In this document: positions 31,101 to 37,362 of the stretch, in pieces
Position numbering within the stretch: the first letter of the stretch is position 1
Layout: each line of letters begins with the position of its first letter
DNA from: Algoriphagus sanaruensis
GTDB taxonomy: Bacteria; Bacteroidota; Bacteroidia; Cytophagales; Cyclobacteriaceae
Reading direction: 5' to 3'
Length of the DNA: 64,000 nucleotides
Assembly: GCF_001593605.1 (NCBI RefSeq)
Contig: NZ_CP012836.1
Span: forward strand, 930,001-994,000
Program-made: the position numbers and the translations under genes
The notes under the pieces: model-generated
Seen by the model: only the letters and a program-made list of their open reading frames with translations
The model's database searches: none
What the model was told of the DNA's origin: nothing

Positions 31101-34100
31101 GATTTGACCATCACGGCAGATGACAAGCAGAAGACCTACGGGGAAGCGAATCCGGAATTGACCTTTACTTACAGCGGTTTGGTGAATGGTGACACGAAAG
31201 TGACTACCGAACCAGGCATTGCCACTACGGCAACGGCAAGTTCGAATGTGGGAACTTACCCAATCACGCTGACAGGTGGCTCAGATGCTAACTATACCAT
31301 CACGTTAGTGAATGGCACCTTGACGGTAGGCAAGAAGGATTTGACCATCACTGCTGAGAACAAGCAGAAGACTTATGGAGAAGCGAATCCTGCTTTGACC
31401 TTTACCTACAGCGGCCTAGTCAACGGAGACACCAAGGTGACTACCGAACCAAGCATTGCCACCACAGCAACGGTAAGCTCGAATGTGGGCACGTATCCAA
31501 TCACGCTGACAGGAGGTGAAGATCAAAACTATTCAATCACCTTGGTGAATGGAACGCTGATGGTTGGTAAGAAAGCCCTGACGATCACTGCCGACGATAA
31601 GCAGAAGACCTACGGGGAAGCCAATCCGGAATTGACCTTTACGTATAATGGTTTGGTCAACGGAGACACGAAAGTGACTACCGAGCCAGACATTGCCACC
31701 ACGGCAACAGCAAGTTCGAATGTGGGAACCTATCCAATCACGCTGACAGGTGGCTCAGATGATAACTATACCATCACGTTAGTGAATGGCACCTTGACGG
31801 TGGGTAAGAAGGCCCTGACGATCACGGCGAATGACGACAGCAAGACCTACGGAGATGAATACACTTTTGCAGGAACCGAGTTTACCACTGATGGTCTGAC
31901 CAACGGTGATGGGGTTACTTCGGCAACGTTGACATCGACCGGTGCACCTGCGACTGCAGGGGTGAATACCTATGACATCATGATCTCGGGAGCACAGGGC
32001 ACTGGCCTTGCGAACTATGAGATCACGTATGAAAAAGGCACCTTAACGGTGGGCAAGAAGGCTCTGACGATCACGGCTGAGAACAAGCAGAAGACCTACG
32101 GAGAGGCCAATCCAGCCTTGACCTTTACCTACAGTGGTTTGGTCAACGGAGACACGAAAGTGGCTACCGAGCCAAGCATCGCTACCACAGCAACTACAAG
32201 TTCGAATGTGGGAACATACCCGATTACCCTAAGCGGAGGTGAAGATCAGAACTATGTGATTACGCTCATTAACGGTACTTTGGCCATCGGCAAGAAGGCT
32301 TTGACGATCACTGCCGACGATAAGCAGAAGACTTATGGAGAAGCCAATCCTGCTTTGACCTTTACCTACAGCGGCCTAGTCAACGGAGACACGAAAGTGA
32401 CTACCGAACCAGGCATTGCCACCACGGCAACAGCAAGTTCGAATGTGGGAACTTACCCAATAACTCTAACCGGAGGTGAAGATCAGAACTATGCGATTAC
32501 GCTCATCAATGGTACGCTGACCATTGGCAAGAAGGCCCTGACGATCACGGCGAATGACGACAGCAAGACCTACGGAGATGAATACACTTTTGAAGGAACC
32601 GAGTTTACCACTGATGGTCTGACCAACGGTGATGGGGTTACTTCGGCAACGTTGACATCGACCGGTGCACCTGCGACTGCAGGGGTGAATACCTATGACA
32701 TCATGATCTCGGGAGCACAGGGCACTGGCTTTGCGAACTATGAGATCACGTATGAAAAAGGCACGTTGACAGTGGGCAAGAAGGCTCTGACGATCACGGC
32801 GAATGACGACAGCAAGACCTACGGAGATGAATACACTTTTGAAGGAACCGAGTTTGCCACTGATGGTCTGACCAATGGTGATGGGGTTACTTCGGCAACG
32901 TTGACATCGACCGGTGCACCTGCGACTGCAGGGGTGAATACCTATGACATCATGATCTCGGGAGCACAGGGCACTGGCCTTGCGAACTATGAGATCACGT
33001 ATGAAAAAGGCACCTTAACGGTGGGCAAGAAGGCCCTGACCATCGCTGCTACCAACAAGCAGAAGACCTACGGGGAAGCGAATCCAGCCTTGACCTTTAC
33101 GTATAGTGGTTTGGTCAATGGAGACACGAAAGTGACTACCGAGCCAAGCATTGCTACTACGGCAACGGCAAGTTCGAATGTGGGAACTTATCCGATTACC
33201 CTAAGCGGAGGTGAAGACCAGAACTATGCGATTACGCTCATCAATGGTACGCTGACCATTGGCAAGAAGGCCCTGACCATCACTGCTACCAACAAGCAGA
33301 AGACCTACGGGGAAGCGAATCCAGCCTTGACTTTTACCTACAGTGGTTTGGTCAATGGAGACACGAAAGTGGCTACTGAGCCAAGCATCGCTACTACGGC
33401 AACGGCAAGTTCGAATGTGGGAACCTATCCAATCACGCTGACAGGTGGCTCAGATGCTAACTATACCATCACGTTAGTGAATGGCACCTTGACAGTGGGC
33501 AAGAAGGCCCTGACGATCACGGCTGAGAACAAGCAGAAGACCTACGGGGAAGCAAATCCGGTCTTGACCTTTACGTATAGTGGTTTGGTCAATGGAGACA
33601 CGAAAGTGGCTACCGAACCAGGCATTGCCACTACGGCAACGGCAAGTTCGAATGTGGGAACTTACCCAATAACTCTAACCGGAGGTGAAGACCAGAACTA
33701 TGCGATTACGCTCATCAATGGTACGCTGACCATTGGCAAGAAGGCCCTGACCATCACTGCTACCAACAAGCAGAAGACCTACGGGGAAGCGAATCCAGCC
33801 TTGACCTTTACGTATAGTGGTTTGGTCAATGGAGACACGAAAGTGACTACCGAGCCAAGCATTGCCACTACGGCAACGGCAAGTTCGAATGTGGGAACTT
33901 ATCCGATTACCCTAAGCGGAGGTGAAGACCAGAACTATGCGATTACGCTCATCAATGGTACGCTGACCATTGGCAAGAAGGCCCTGACCATCACTGCTAC
34001 CAACAAGCAGAAGACCTACGGGGAAGCGAATCCAGCCTTGACCTTTACGTATAGTGGTTTGGTCAATGGAGACACGAAAGTGACTACCGAGCCAAGCATT

Positions 34101-35744
34101 GCCACTACGGCAACGGCAAGTTCGAATGTGGGAACTTATCCGATTACCCTAAGCGGAGGTGAAGACCAGAACTATGCGATCACGATCATCAACGGTACGC
34201 TGACCATTGGCAAGAAGGCCCTGACCATCGCTGCTACCAACAAGCAGAAGACCTACGGGGAAGCGAATCCAGCCTTGACCTTTACGTATAGTGGTTTGGT
34301 CAATGGAGACACGAAAGTGACTACCGAGCCAAGCATTGCCACTACGGCAACGGCAAGTTCGAATGTGGGAACTTATCCGATTACCCTAAGCGGAGGTGAA
34401 GACCAGAACTATGCGATCACGCTCATCAACGGTACGCTGACCATTGGCAAGAAGGCTTTGACGATCACTGCTTCGGATAAGAGCAAAATCTACGGGGAAG
34501 CAAATCCGGCCTTGACCTTTACCTACAGTGGTTTGGTCAACGGAGACACGAAAGTGGCTACCGAACCAGGCATTGCCACTACGGCAACGGCAAGTTCGAA
34601 TGTGGGAACCTATCCGATCACGCTGACAGGTGGCTCAGATGCTAACTATACCATCACGTTAGTGAATGGCACCTTGACGGTTACTCCTGCTACCTTGAAT
34701 ATAACTATCGATAACAAGTCTAAAATATTTGGTCAAACTGATCCTGTGTTTACCTATCAGGTAAATGGATTGAAGGGACAGGATATCGAAACAAATGTTC
34801 TTTCCGGGGAATTGAAACGGGCAGTTGGTGAAGTACCTGGCAATTATGCAATCGGCCAGGGAACGCTAAAGGCAAACGCCAATTATACGCTGACAGTAAA
34901 AGCAGGGAATCTGGAGATTTTGGCGGCAAGGATTCTTTCCGTGACAGAGCCTGCATTGCAGGAAACATTATGGGGCAAGAATCCTGTACTGCCTACCCAG
35001 GTGACAGTTCAGACTACGGACGGACAAACCTTTGAAGTGGGTGTACTCTGGAATACCAGCGGATTAAACGTCTTTGCCAGAGGGAGCTATACCATTTCGG
35101 GAACAGTTGTTCTACAGGAAGGCATAGAAAATCCGGATGAACTGGGCGTGACGATGGTTATCCGTGTGAATGCGAAACCAGCACCGGTGGATGTCACTTT
35201 GACCAATAATACGTTTGCGGGCGATGAGACCAACTTCTTCATTACCGTTGGAGCCTTCCAGGTCAACGACCCGGTAGATAATATCCACCAAGTAGAATTG
35301 CTGGGAGCTGGGTATGACAACGGCTACTTTGAGATCAAGGGCAATATCCTATTCTGGAGCAGTGCGGAAAGGGCAGAAGGGAAGACGAGCTTTACGATCA
35401 TAGTTCGGGTGACAGACCGTGATGGCAATACACTGGACAAGTTCTTTGAGATATCCAGAACCAGACAGGAGCTCTCACAGATTGAAGTGTACAATACCTT
35501 CACCCCTGATGGTGATGGGATCAATGATACCTGGGGAATCCCGGAGATCCGGTTCTACCAGGGAGCCAGCGTTCAGGTATTTGAGCGAAGCGGAGAGCGG
35601 GTATTCTACACTGAAGATCCGGATGTGAGATGGGATGGGACCTATAAGGGAAGAGAGCTTCCTGTGGGTACCTACTACTGGGTACTGGAGCTGAGAGAGA
35701 CCGGAGAGACACGAAGGGGTATGCTCAATCTGATCCGAGATTAA
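22161..35744 (+). CDS. giant T9SS type B surface protein (SprB-like adhesin candidate), 4527 aa
   Basis: An exported cell-surface protein. Signal peptide about 1-42. Two homologous cassettes (about 82-1079 and 1080-2065), each: Fn3; seven ~41-aa propeller repeats (SVTYGNGLFVAVA); Fn3; an Ig-like domain interrupted by seven ~50-aa repeats (LAIAPDGTPYVAY); Fn3. Then one YDG-like unit (2066-2145), five 71-aa MBG-like repeats (2146-2500), 21 YDG/MBG-like ~79-83-aa units (2507-4174), a divergent unit, linker domains, and a C-terminal domain at 4441-4527 starting near YNTFTPDGDGINDTW and ending RRGMLNLIRD. That last domain is the gliding-motility-associated type B sorting domain of T9SS. The PorP/SprF gene follows 108 bp later. 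No catalytic domain is seen, so adhesion or motility is the inferred role. A C8 tract is at 25388-25395. Repeats make assembly errors possible. Confidence 0.88.
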   Translation: MKKGITLAELGTRSTRGGNFISWMFSIISLGIVLTGTHAFGKGLETWVSSTPSKYLVDEKDWEIFDASARPMDAALFFIASAPTNLTAKPGVGSAHISFTEPLDNGGSPIINYKFSLDGGAWTAFEPAAKSGAVTIEGLTNCTTYSVRLRAVTAAGDGNPSEAVEVTPLYGQREGITWIARAAAEASDWSSVTYGNGLFVAVASYGANQVMTSPDGITWTARAAAEASDWSSVTYGNGLFVAVASYGANQVMTSPDGITWTARAAAETSDWSSVTYGNGLFVAVASYGANQVMTSPDGITWTAHAAAEASVWRSVTYGNGLFVAVADEGSNQVMISPDGITWTERPAPQQWWNSVTYGNGLYVAVANKTDETLTDQVMTSPDGITWTGGAASEDFNSWNSVTYGNGLFVTVANYVASGTNQVMTSTDGITWTARSTEDYSWRSITYANGRFVAVSDETVMTSEALLVPDTPEITGITAGATSLSVAFTQGSAGGSAITNYEYSLDNGTTWSTPDPAVTGSPLEITGLNPSTSYQVKIRAVNAQGASCESAMEQATTLAETDDCTLTAPEIEGDLTFCEGGSTTLSTAEVVGCSYCWYNADTPGSWNPVGTAGFSGTATYQSLAIAPDGTPYVAYRDGSQSNKTTVMKFNGSGWEVVGTAGFSSGSSLYQSLAIAPDGTPYVAYRDGSQSNKTTVMKFNGSGWEVVGTAGFSSGSSLLPSLAIAPDGTPYVAFAEWQPEFSQSRTTVMKFVGSAWQVVGSAGFSDGTSSFQSLAFHPDGTPYVAYNDNSLGKTTVRKFNGSGWEVVGIAGFSTGTASYQSLAFHPDGTPYVAYQDGSQSNKTTVMKFNGSGWEVVGIAGFSTGTATYQSLEFHPDGTPYVAYQDKLGFISRTTVMKFNGLDWVVVGTLGSSGESTSGNLTYQSLAIDPKTGTPYVAYQDEGSTTVRKFDQPCAGNGSSFTVTAAGSYTFKVMDASGCTATSSVTVTLATLPEITGITAGATSLSVAFTQGSAGGSAITNYEYSLDNGATWSTPNPAVTGSPLEITGLTPSTSYQVKIRAVNAQGASCVAMVEARTLGPPLAPTNLTAKPGVGSAHISFTEPFDNGGSPIINYEYSLDGGEWKPFDPVAKSGAVTIEGLTNCTTYSVRLRAVTTAGDGDPSEPVEVTPQDGQREGKTWTARAAAAANPWSSVTYGNGLFVAVASYGTNQVMTSPDGITWTARAAAENNSWQSVTYGNGRFVAVAGDGTNRVMTSPDGITWTARPAAENNGWRSVTYGNGLFVAVATNGTNRVMTSPDGITWTARAAAAANFWFSVTYGNGQFVAVANTGTNNQVMTSPDGITWTPQTAAAAINWRSVTYGNGLFVAVGSSGTNRVMTSPDGIEWTAHAVPEANAWQSVTYGNGLFVATSESDRVMTSTNGIEWTARAVEFPFSWSSVTYGDGLFVAVDDYGTGLLMTSEALFVPDTPVINGITANATSLSVAFTQGSAGGSAITNYEYSLNGGEDWVGLLPYDTQSPLLIDRLTPSTFYQVMIRAKNAQGYSCESAMVETTTLATCTLTAPQIEGDLTFCEGGSTTLSTAEVVGGSYCWYNADTPASWNLVGATGIGAKYNSLAIAPDGTPYVAYQDKGQDVGFKTTVMKFNSSAWTAVGTASFSAGVASYQSLAIAPDGTPYVAYQDGTQGNKTTVMKFNGSAWEVVGTAGFSAGESLWQSLAISPDGTPYVGYRDAAQSSKTTVMKFNGSAWEVVGTAGFSAGGADYQSLAITPDGTPYVAYRDWGNGNKTTVMKFDGSAWVAVGTAGLSTGQAEYQSLAIDRDGTPYVAYADKVQGDKTTVMKFNGSAWEVVGTAGFSEDWTYKQRLVIAPDGTPYVAYLDGVYDFNGSTKATLMKFDGSVWVPVGSPGFSTGGDYPSLAIASDGTPYVAYTDWEDSDAPATVMKFDLPCAGSGSSFTVSEAGSYTLKVTDASGCTATSSVTVTLASLPEITGITAGLNSLSVAFTPGSEESSAITNYEYSLDGGNWTEFDPADTESPLEITGLTHSTSYEVKIRAVNAQGASCESAIVEATTLIPLTITAASNNKIYDGTALTDSGSSITEGSLVSGHTYTATLTGSQTNVGTSANVASGALIKDGSNIDVTANYAITYVDGTLEVTKATIAGITFEDDSFVYDGTAKSLAITGTLPEGTSVSYSNNSRTNVGSQTATATITGSNYEDLILTATLEVTKATIAGITFEDDSFVYDGTAKSLAITGTLPEGTSVSYSNNSRTNVGSQTATATITGSNYEDLILTATLEVTKATIAGITFEDDSFVYDGTAKSLAITGTLPEGTSVSYSNNSRTNVGSQTATATITGSNYEDLILTATLEVTKATIAGITFEDDSFVYDGTAKSLAITGTLPEGTSVSYSNNSRTNVGSQTATATITGSNYEDLILTATLEVTKATIAGITFEDESFVYDGTAKSLSITGTLPEGTSVSYSNNSRTNVGSQTATATITGSNYEDLILTATLAIIPAPVTITADNKQKTYGESNPTLTFTYSGLVNGDTKVTTEPGIATTATASSNVGTYPITLTGGSDANYTITLVNGTLTVGKKDLTITADDKQKTYGEANPELTFTYSGLVNGDTKVTTEPGIATTATASSNVGTYPITLTGGSDANYTITLVNGTLTVGKKALTITAENKQKTYGEANPELTFTYSGLVNGDTKVTTEPGIATTATASSNVGTYPITLTGGSDANYTITLVNGTLTVGKKDLTITADDKQKTYGEANPELTFTYSGLVNGDTKVTTEPGIATTATASSNVGTYPITLTGGSDANYTITLVNGTLTVGKKALTITAENKQKTYGEANPELTFTYSGLVNGDTKVTTEPGIATTATASSNVGTYPITLTGGSDANYTITLVNGTLTVGKKALTITAENKQKTYGEANPELTFTYSGLVNGDTKVTTEPGIATTATASSNVGTYPITLTGGSDANYTITLVNGTLTVGKKDLTITADDKQKTYGEANPELTFTYSGLVNGDTKVTTEPGIATTATASSNVGTYPITLTGGSDANYTITLVNGTLTVGKKDLTITAENKQKTYGEANPALTFTYSGLVNGDTKVTTEPSIATTATVSSNVGTYPITLTGGEDQNYSITLVNGTLMVGKKALTITADDKQKTYGEANPELTFTYNGLVNGDTKVTTEPDIATTATASSNVGTYPITLTGGSDDNYTITLVNGTLTVGKKALTITANDDSKTYGDEYTFAGTEFTTDGLTNGDGVTSATLTSTGAPATAGVNTYDIMISGAQGTGLANYEITYEKGTLTVGKKALTITAENKQKTYGEANPALTFTYSGLVNGDTKVATEPSIATTATTSSNVGTYPITLSGGEDQNYVITLINGTLAIGKKALTITADDKQKTYGEANPALTFTYSGLVNGDTKVTTEPGIATTATASSNVGTYPITLTGGEDQNYAITLINGTLTIGKKALTITANDDSKTYGDEYTFEGTEFTTDGLTNGDGVTSATLTSTGAPATAGVNTYDIMISGAQGTGFANYEITYEKGTLTVGKKALTITANDDSKTYGDEYTFEGTEFATDGLTNGDGVTSATLTSTGAPATAGVNTYDIMISGAQGTGLANYEITYEKGTLTVGKKALTIAATNKQKTYGEANPALTFTYSGLVNGDTKVTTEPSIATTATASSNVGTYPITLSGGEDQNYAITLINGTLTIGKKALTITATNKQKTYGEANPALTFTYSGLVNGDTKVATEPSIATTATASSNVGTYPITLTGGSDANYTITLVNGTLTVGKKALTITAENKQKTYGEANPVLTFTYSGLVNGDTKVATEPGIATTATASSNVGTYPITLTGGEDQNYAITLINGTLTIGKKALTITATNKQKTYGEANPALTFTYSGLVNGDTKVTTEPSIATTATASSNVGTYPITLSGGEDQNYAITLINGTLTIGKKALTITATNKQKTYGEANPALTFTYSGLVNGDTKVTTEPSIATTATASSNVGTYPITLSGGEDQNYAITIINGTLTIGKKALTIAATNKQKTYGEANPALTFTYSGLVNGDTKVTTEPSIATTATASSNVGTYPITLSGGEDQNYAITLINGTLTIGKKALTITASDKSKIYGEANPALTFTYSGLVNGDTKVATEPGIATTATASSNVGTYPITLTGGSDANYTITLVNGTLTVTPATLNITIDNKSKIFGQTDPVFTYQVNGLKGQDIETNVLSGELKRAVGEVPGNYAIGQGTLKANANYTLTVKAGNLEILAARILSVTEPALQETLWGKNPVLPTQVTVQTTDGQTFEVGVLWNTSGLNVFARGSYTISGTVVLQEGIENPDELGVTMVIRVNAKPAPVDVTLTNNTFAGDETNFFITVGAFQVNDPVDNIHQVELLGAGYDNGYFEIKGNILFWSSAERAEGKTSFTIIVRVTDRDGNTLDKFFEISRTRQELSQIEVYNTFTPDGDGINDTWGIPEIRFYQGASVQVFERSGERVFYTEDPDVRWDGTYKGRELPVGTYYWVLELRETGETRRGMLNLIRD
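22686..23562 (+). repeat. seven ~123-bp repeats, propeller A of cassette 1
   Basis: Seven units, each with a G-I-T-W-T start and the core SVTYGNGLFVAVA followed by QVMTSPD. The first three are nearly identical in DNA; units 4-7 diverge. Seven blades of about 41 residues suit a closed seven-bladed beta-propeller of BNR/sialidase-like type. Confidence 0.75.
23962..25005 (+). repeat. seven ~150-bp repeats, propeller B of cassette 1
   Basis: Seven units with core SLAIAPDGTPYVAY, then TTVMKFNGSGW and VVGTAGFS. The block sits inside an Ig-like domain whose first half (IEGDLTFCEGGSTTLST) precedes it and whose second half (GSYTFKVMDASGCTATSS) follows it. Confidence 0.75.
25683..26546 (+). repeat. 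seven ~123-bp repeats, propeller A of cassette 2
   Basis: Second copy of the A-type propeller, again seven units (first starting GKTWTARAAA, last ending MTSEALFVPD). Units are more diverged from each other than in cassette 1, but the count of seven is kept. Confidence 0.75.
26940..27980 (+). repeat. seven ~150-bp repeats, propeller B of cassette 2
   Basis: Second copy of the B-type propeller, seven units from YNSLAIAPDG to YPSLAIASDG. It is inserted at the same point of the Ig-like domain as in cassette 1, bounded by IEGDLTFCEGG before and GCTATSSVTVTLAS after. Confidence 0.75.
28596..29660 (+). repeat. five tandem 213-bp MBG-like repeats
   Basis: Unit starts at 28596, 28809, 29022, 29235 and 29448, an exact 213-bp period (71 aa). 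By eye, units 1-4 are identical in DNA. Unit 5 has two base changes, giving Asp to Glu in FEDESFVYDG and Ala to Ser in KSLSITG. Identity at silent positions points to very recent expansion or gene conversion. Confidence 0.85.
29679..34682 (+). repeat. 21-unit array of ~237-bp YDG/MBG-like repeats
   Basis: Eighteen type A units of 79 aa (core TYGEANPELTFTYSGLVNGD, then SSNVGTYPITL) and three type B units (about 83 aa; core SKTYGDEYTF, GAQGTGLANYEITYEKGTL). Type B are units 10, 13 and 14. Several A units are nearly identical in DNA, with alternating openings (DLTITADDKQ, ALTITAENKQ, ALTITATNKQ), showing duplication of multi-unit blocks. Confidence 0.85.
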
Positions 35745-35752
35745 ATCAAAAA

Positions 35753-35779
35753 GGAGAGGCGAATCTGATTCGCTTCTCC
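35753..35779 (+). promoter_or_regulatory. hairpin between adhesin and sprF-like gene
   Basis: GGAGAGGCGAAT (35753-35764) pairs with ATTCGCTTCTCC (35768-35779) with one G-T pair. No T run follows, so it is more likely a partial terminator, processing site or mRNA 3'-end stabiliser than a full terminator. It would let the downstream gene be expressed at a different level. Confidence 0.5.
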
Positions 35780-35852
35780 CCACTCTAGCTTTTGTAAGCA
35801 TTACAGAAAGCAATTAAAAAACCAAAAGATCCACGACTAGAAGACAAATACC

Positions 35853-36785
35853 GTGAAAAAAATACTTTCAGTTCTATTCTTGCTGCTGTTGAGTTCGGTG
35901 GCAGTATTTTCCCAATCCAGGAAAAATATTTCCCAGTTCAGTCACTTGCAGGGTTATCTGAACCCGGCGCTGACCTCTTACGAGGGCTCGATGGTGAAGG
36001 GCTTGGTCCGCAACCAGTGGGCGGGCTGGGAAGGAGCTCCGAAGACCTATTATGTATCTGCGGAGTTTGATTTTTCGGATCTGTTTTCAGGGAGTGAATT
36101 GGGCAAGAATGCAGTAGGACTTAACCTGCTCAACGACGAGTATGGGGCATTCCGAGAAACAGAGTTGATCCTGAGTTATTCTTCCCGAATCCGGGTGAGT
36201 GATAGGGCTGGACTAAGGCTGGGAGCCGGAGTAAATATCAACAGCATCCGATTGGATGCGAGCCGATTGACCACAGAGCAGTCGAATGACCCTAGGCTGG
36301 CCCAGTATGGGGGAGGCTTTGCAAACATGAACGTGTTGGATTTCAATTTAGGCATGTCCCTGACCCACCCAAGTTACTATGTGTCCTATGGGGTACATAA
36401 TGTAAACCAGGGGAGTATCAGCAGCGGGGACATCTTCATGGAGCGGAAGCCCCGGGTTGGAATAGCACAGGCAGGCTACCGTACCGAACTGAACGATCAA
36501 ATGACCTTAATCGCCAACGGGATGTTCAGAACCCAGGCAGATTTGCCAAGCAATTTGGAGTTTAACCTGAAGTTCTTGTTTTATGAGAAGTTTTGGCTGG
36601 GAGTTGGCCATCGGTATGATTATGCCAATAATATGCAGCTTGGACTCTTGATGGGTAAGATGCGTTTTGGCTACGTATACGAGTGGCCGATGCTGAAGAG
36701 CTACCTGCTTCCTAATCCTACGCATGAGTTTATGATCAGCCTGCGCCTGTTTGACCGAGAGGATGAAAGAGTACAGATGTGGTAA
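35853..36785 (+). CDS. PorP/SprF family type IX secretion system membrane protein
   Basis: A 310-aa outer-membrane protein with signal peptide (KKILSVLFLLLLSSVAVFSQ) and a beta-barrel-like body. The opening after the signal (NISQFSHLQGYLNPALTSYE) matches the PorP/SprF family, where this region reads as ...YFLNPAxxG. It begins with GTG. In Flavobacterium, SprF is needed for export or attachment of SprB, and such genes usually follow directly after genes for type B CTD proteins. Here it follows the 4,527-aa protein by 108 bp, so it is almost certainly its dedicated partner. The core T9SS genes are not in this window and must be elsewhere in the host. Confidence 0.9.
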   Translation: MKKILSVLFLLLLSSVAVFSQSRKNISQFSHLQGYLNPALTSYEGSMVKGLVRNQWAGWEGAPKTYYVSAEFDFSDLFSGSELGKNAVGLNLLNDEYGAFRETELILSYSSRIRVSDRAGLRLGAGVNINSIRLDASRLTTEQSNDPRLAQYGGGFANMNVLDFNLGMSLTHPSYYVSYGVHNVNQGSISSGDIFMERKPRVGIAQAGYRTELNDQMTLIANGMFRTQADLPSNLEFNLKFLFYEKFWLGVGHRYDYANNMQLGLLMGKMRFGYVYEWPMLKSYLLPNPTHEFMISLRLFDREDERVQMW

Positions 36786-36788
36786 TGA

Positions 36789-36959
36789 TTTAGAGCTATT
36801 GGTTATTTAAGAGTTGTACTCTGCGCTGCTCTAGCCATCTTATTTCAACCCTTGCTCAAGATCTCCTTAGGTCGGGATATCTGGAATATAGTTGATGTTG
36901 TTGTTGGTATTGGACTCTTGATTTCTATTTGGGCAAAACCTCGCATTAAGGCTAATTAA
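36789..36959 (+). pseudogene. remnant of a small DUF6804-like membrane protein
   Basis: An open frame without ATG/GTG start encodes about 55 residues that read like the C-terminal part of a small two-to-three-helix membrane protein: LRVVLCAALAILFQPLLKIS, GRDIWNIVDVVVGIG, then LLISIWAKPRIKAN and a stop at 36957. The spacing and FQP..KI motif recall DUF6804. It starts right after the sprF-like stop and lacks its N-terminus, so I read it as a truncated relic left by a rearrangement inside the island. It overlaps by four bases the stop of the convergent gene at 36956. Confidence 0.45.
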
Positions 36960-37294
36960 ATCGTATTTCTCCCTGTGTCAGAAATATATTTGGACAATCT
37001 AGACTTGAATAGAAGACCCTTCTCTGTTAGGGATACAAAAGACTTAGAGTAGTATTGATTTGACCTGTTTGAGCTGATAAATCCCTTATTCTCAAGGGAT
37101 TTTAGAAAACCATAAGTTGTAGCTTCCCTGGCTTGATTGTTATCGCATACCTCCTGCTTTGAGATTACCTGTTGTTGCTCCAGCAACCTTGAAGTAAGTA
37201 TTAGAACGAACTTCTCCCCTGGAGTCAACTCTTCATTGCCCTCGGTTAAGAAATACCGGATACCTGCTTCAATGTGCTGGAGATTTATTTTCAT
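36956..37294 (-). CDS. small winged-helix-like protein of the island
   Basis: A 112-aa protein. A helical N-terminus (LTPGEKFVLILTSRLLEQQQ) is followed by a possible helix-turn-helix (VISKQEVCDNNQAREATTYG, FLKSLENKGFI) and a beta-wing-like stretch with VSLTEKGLLFK. That layout resembles MarR or replication-initiator winged helices, but similarity is weak. It is the most downstream gene of the - strand island module. A role in island regulation or replication is inferred only from position. Confidence 0.55.
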   Translation of the reverse strand: MKINLQHIEAGIRYFLTEGNEELTPGEKFVLILTSRLLEQQQVISKQEVCDNNQAREATTYGFLKSLENKGFISSNRSNQYYSKSFVSLTEKGLLFKSRLSKYISDTGRNTI

Positions 37295-37362
37295 AGTCTA
37301 TATAATATTGATTTAGTGGTTCTGCGGATGGGTTAGGTCATAAATATATTCACTTTGATTTT

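Noticed and set aside
28596..34682. CRISPR-like appearance of regular repeats
   Set aside because: Repeats are 213-250 bp, coding and in frame, without unique short spacers; no cas genes are present.
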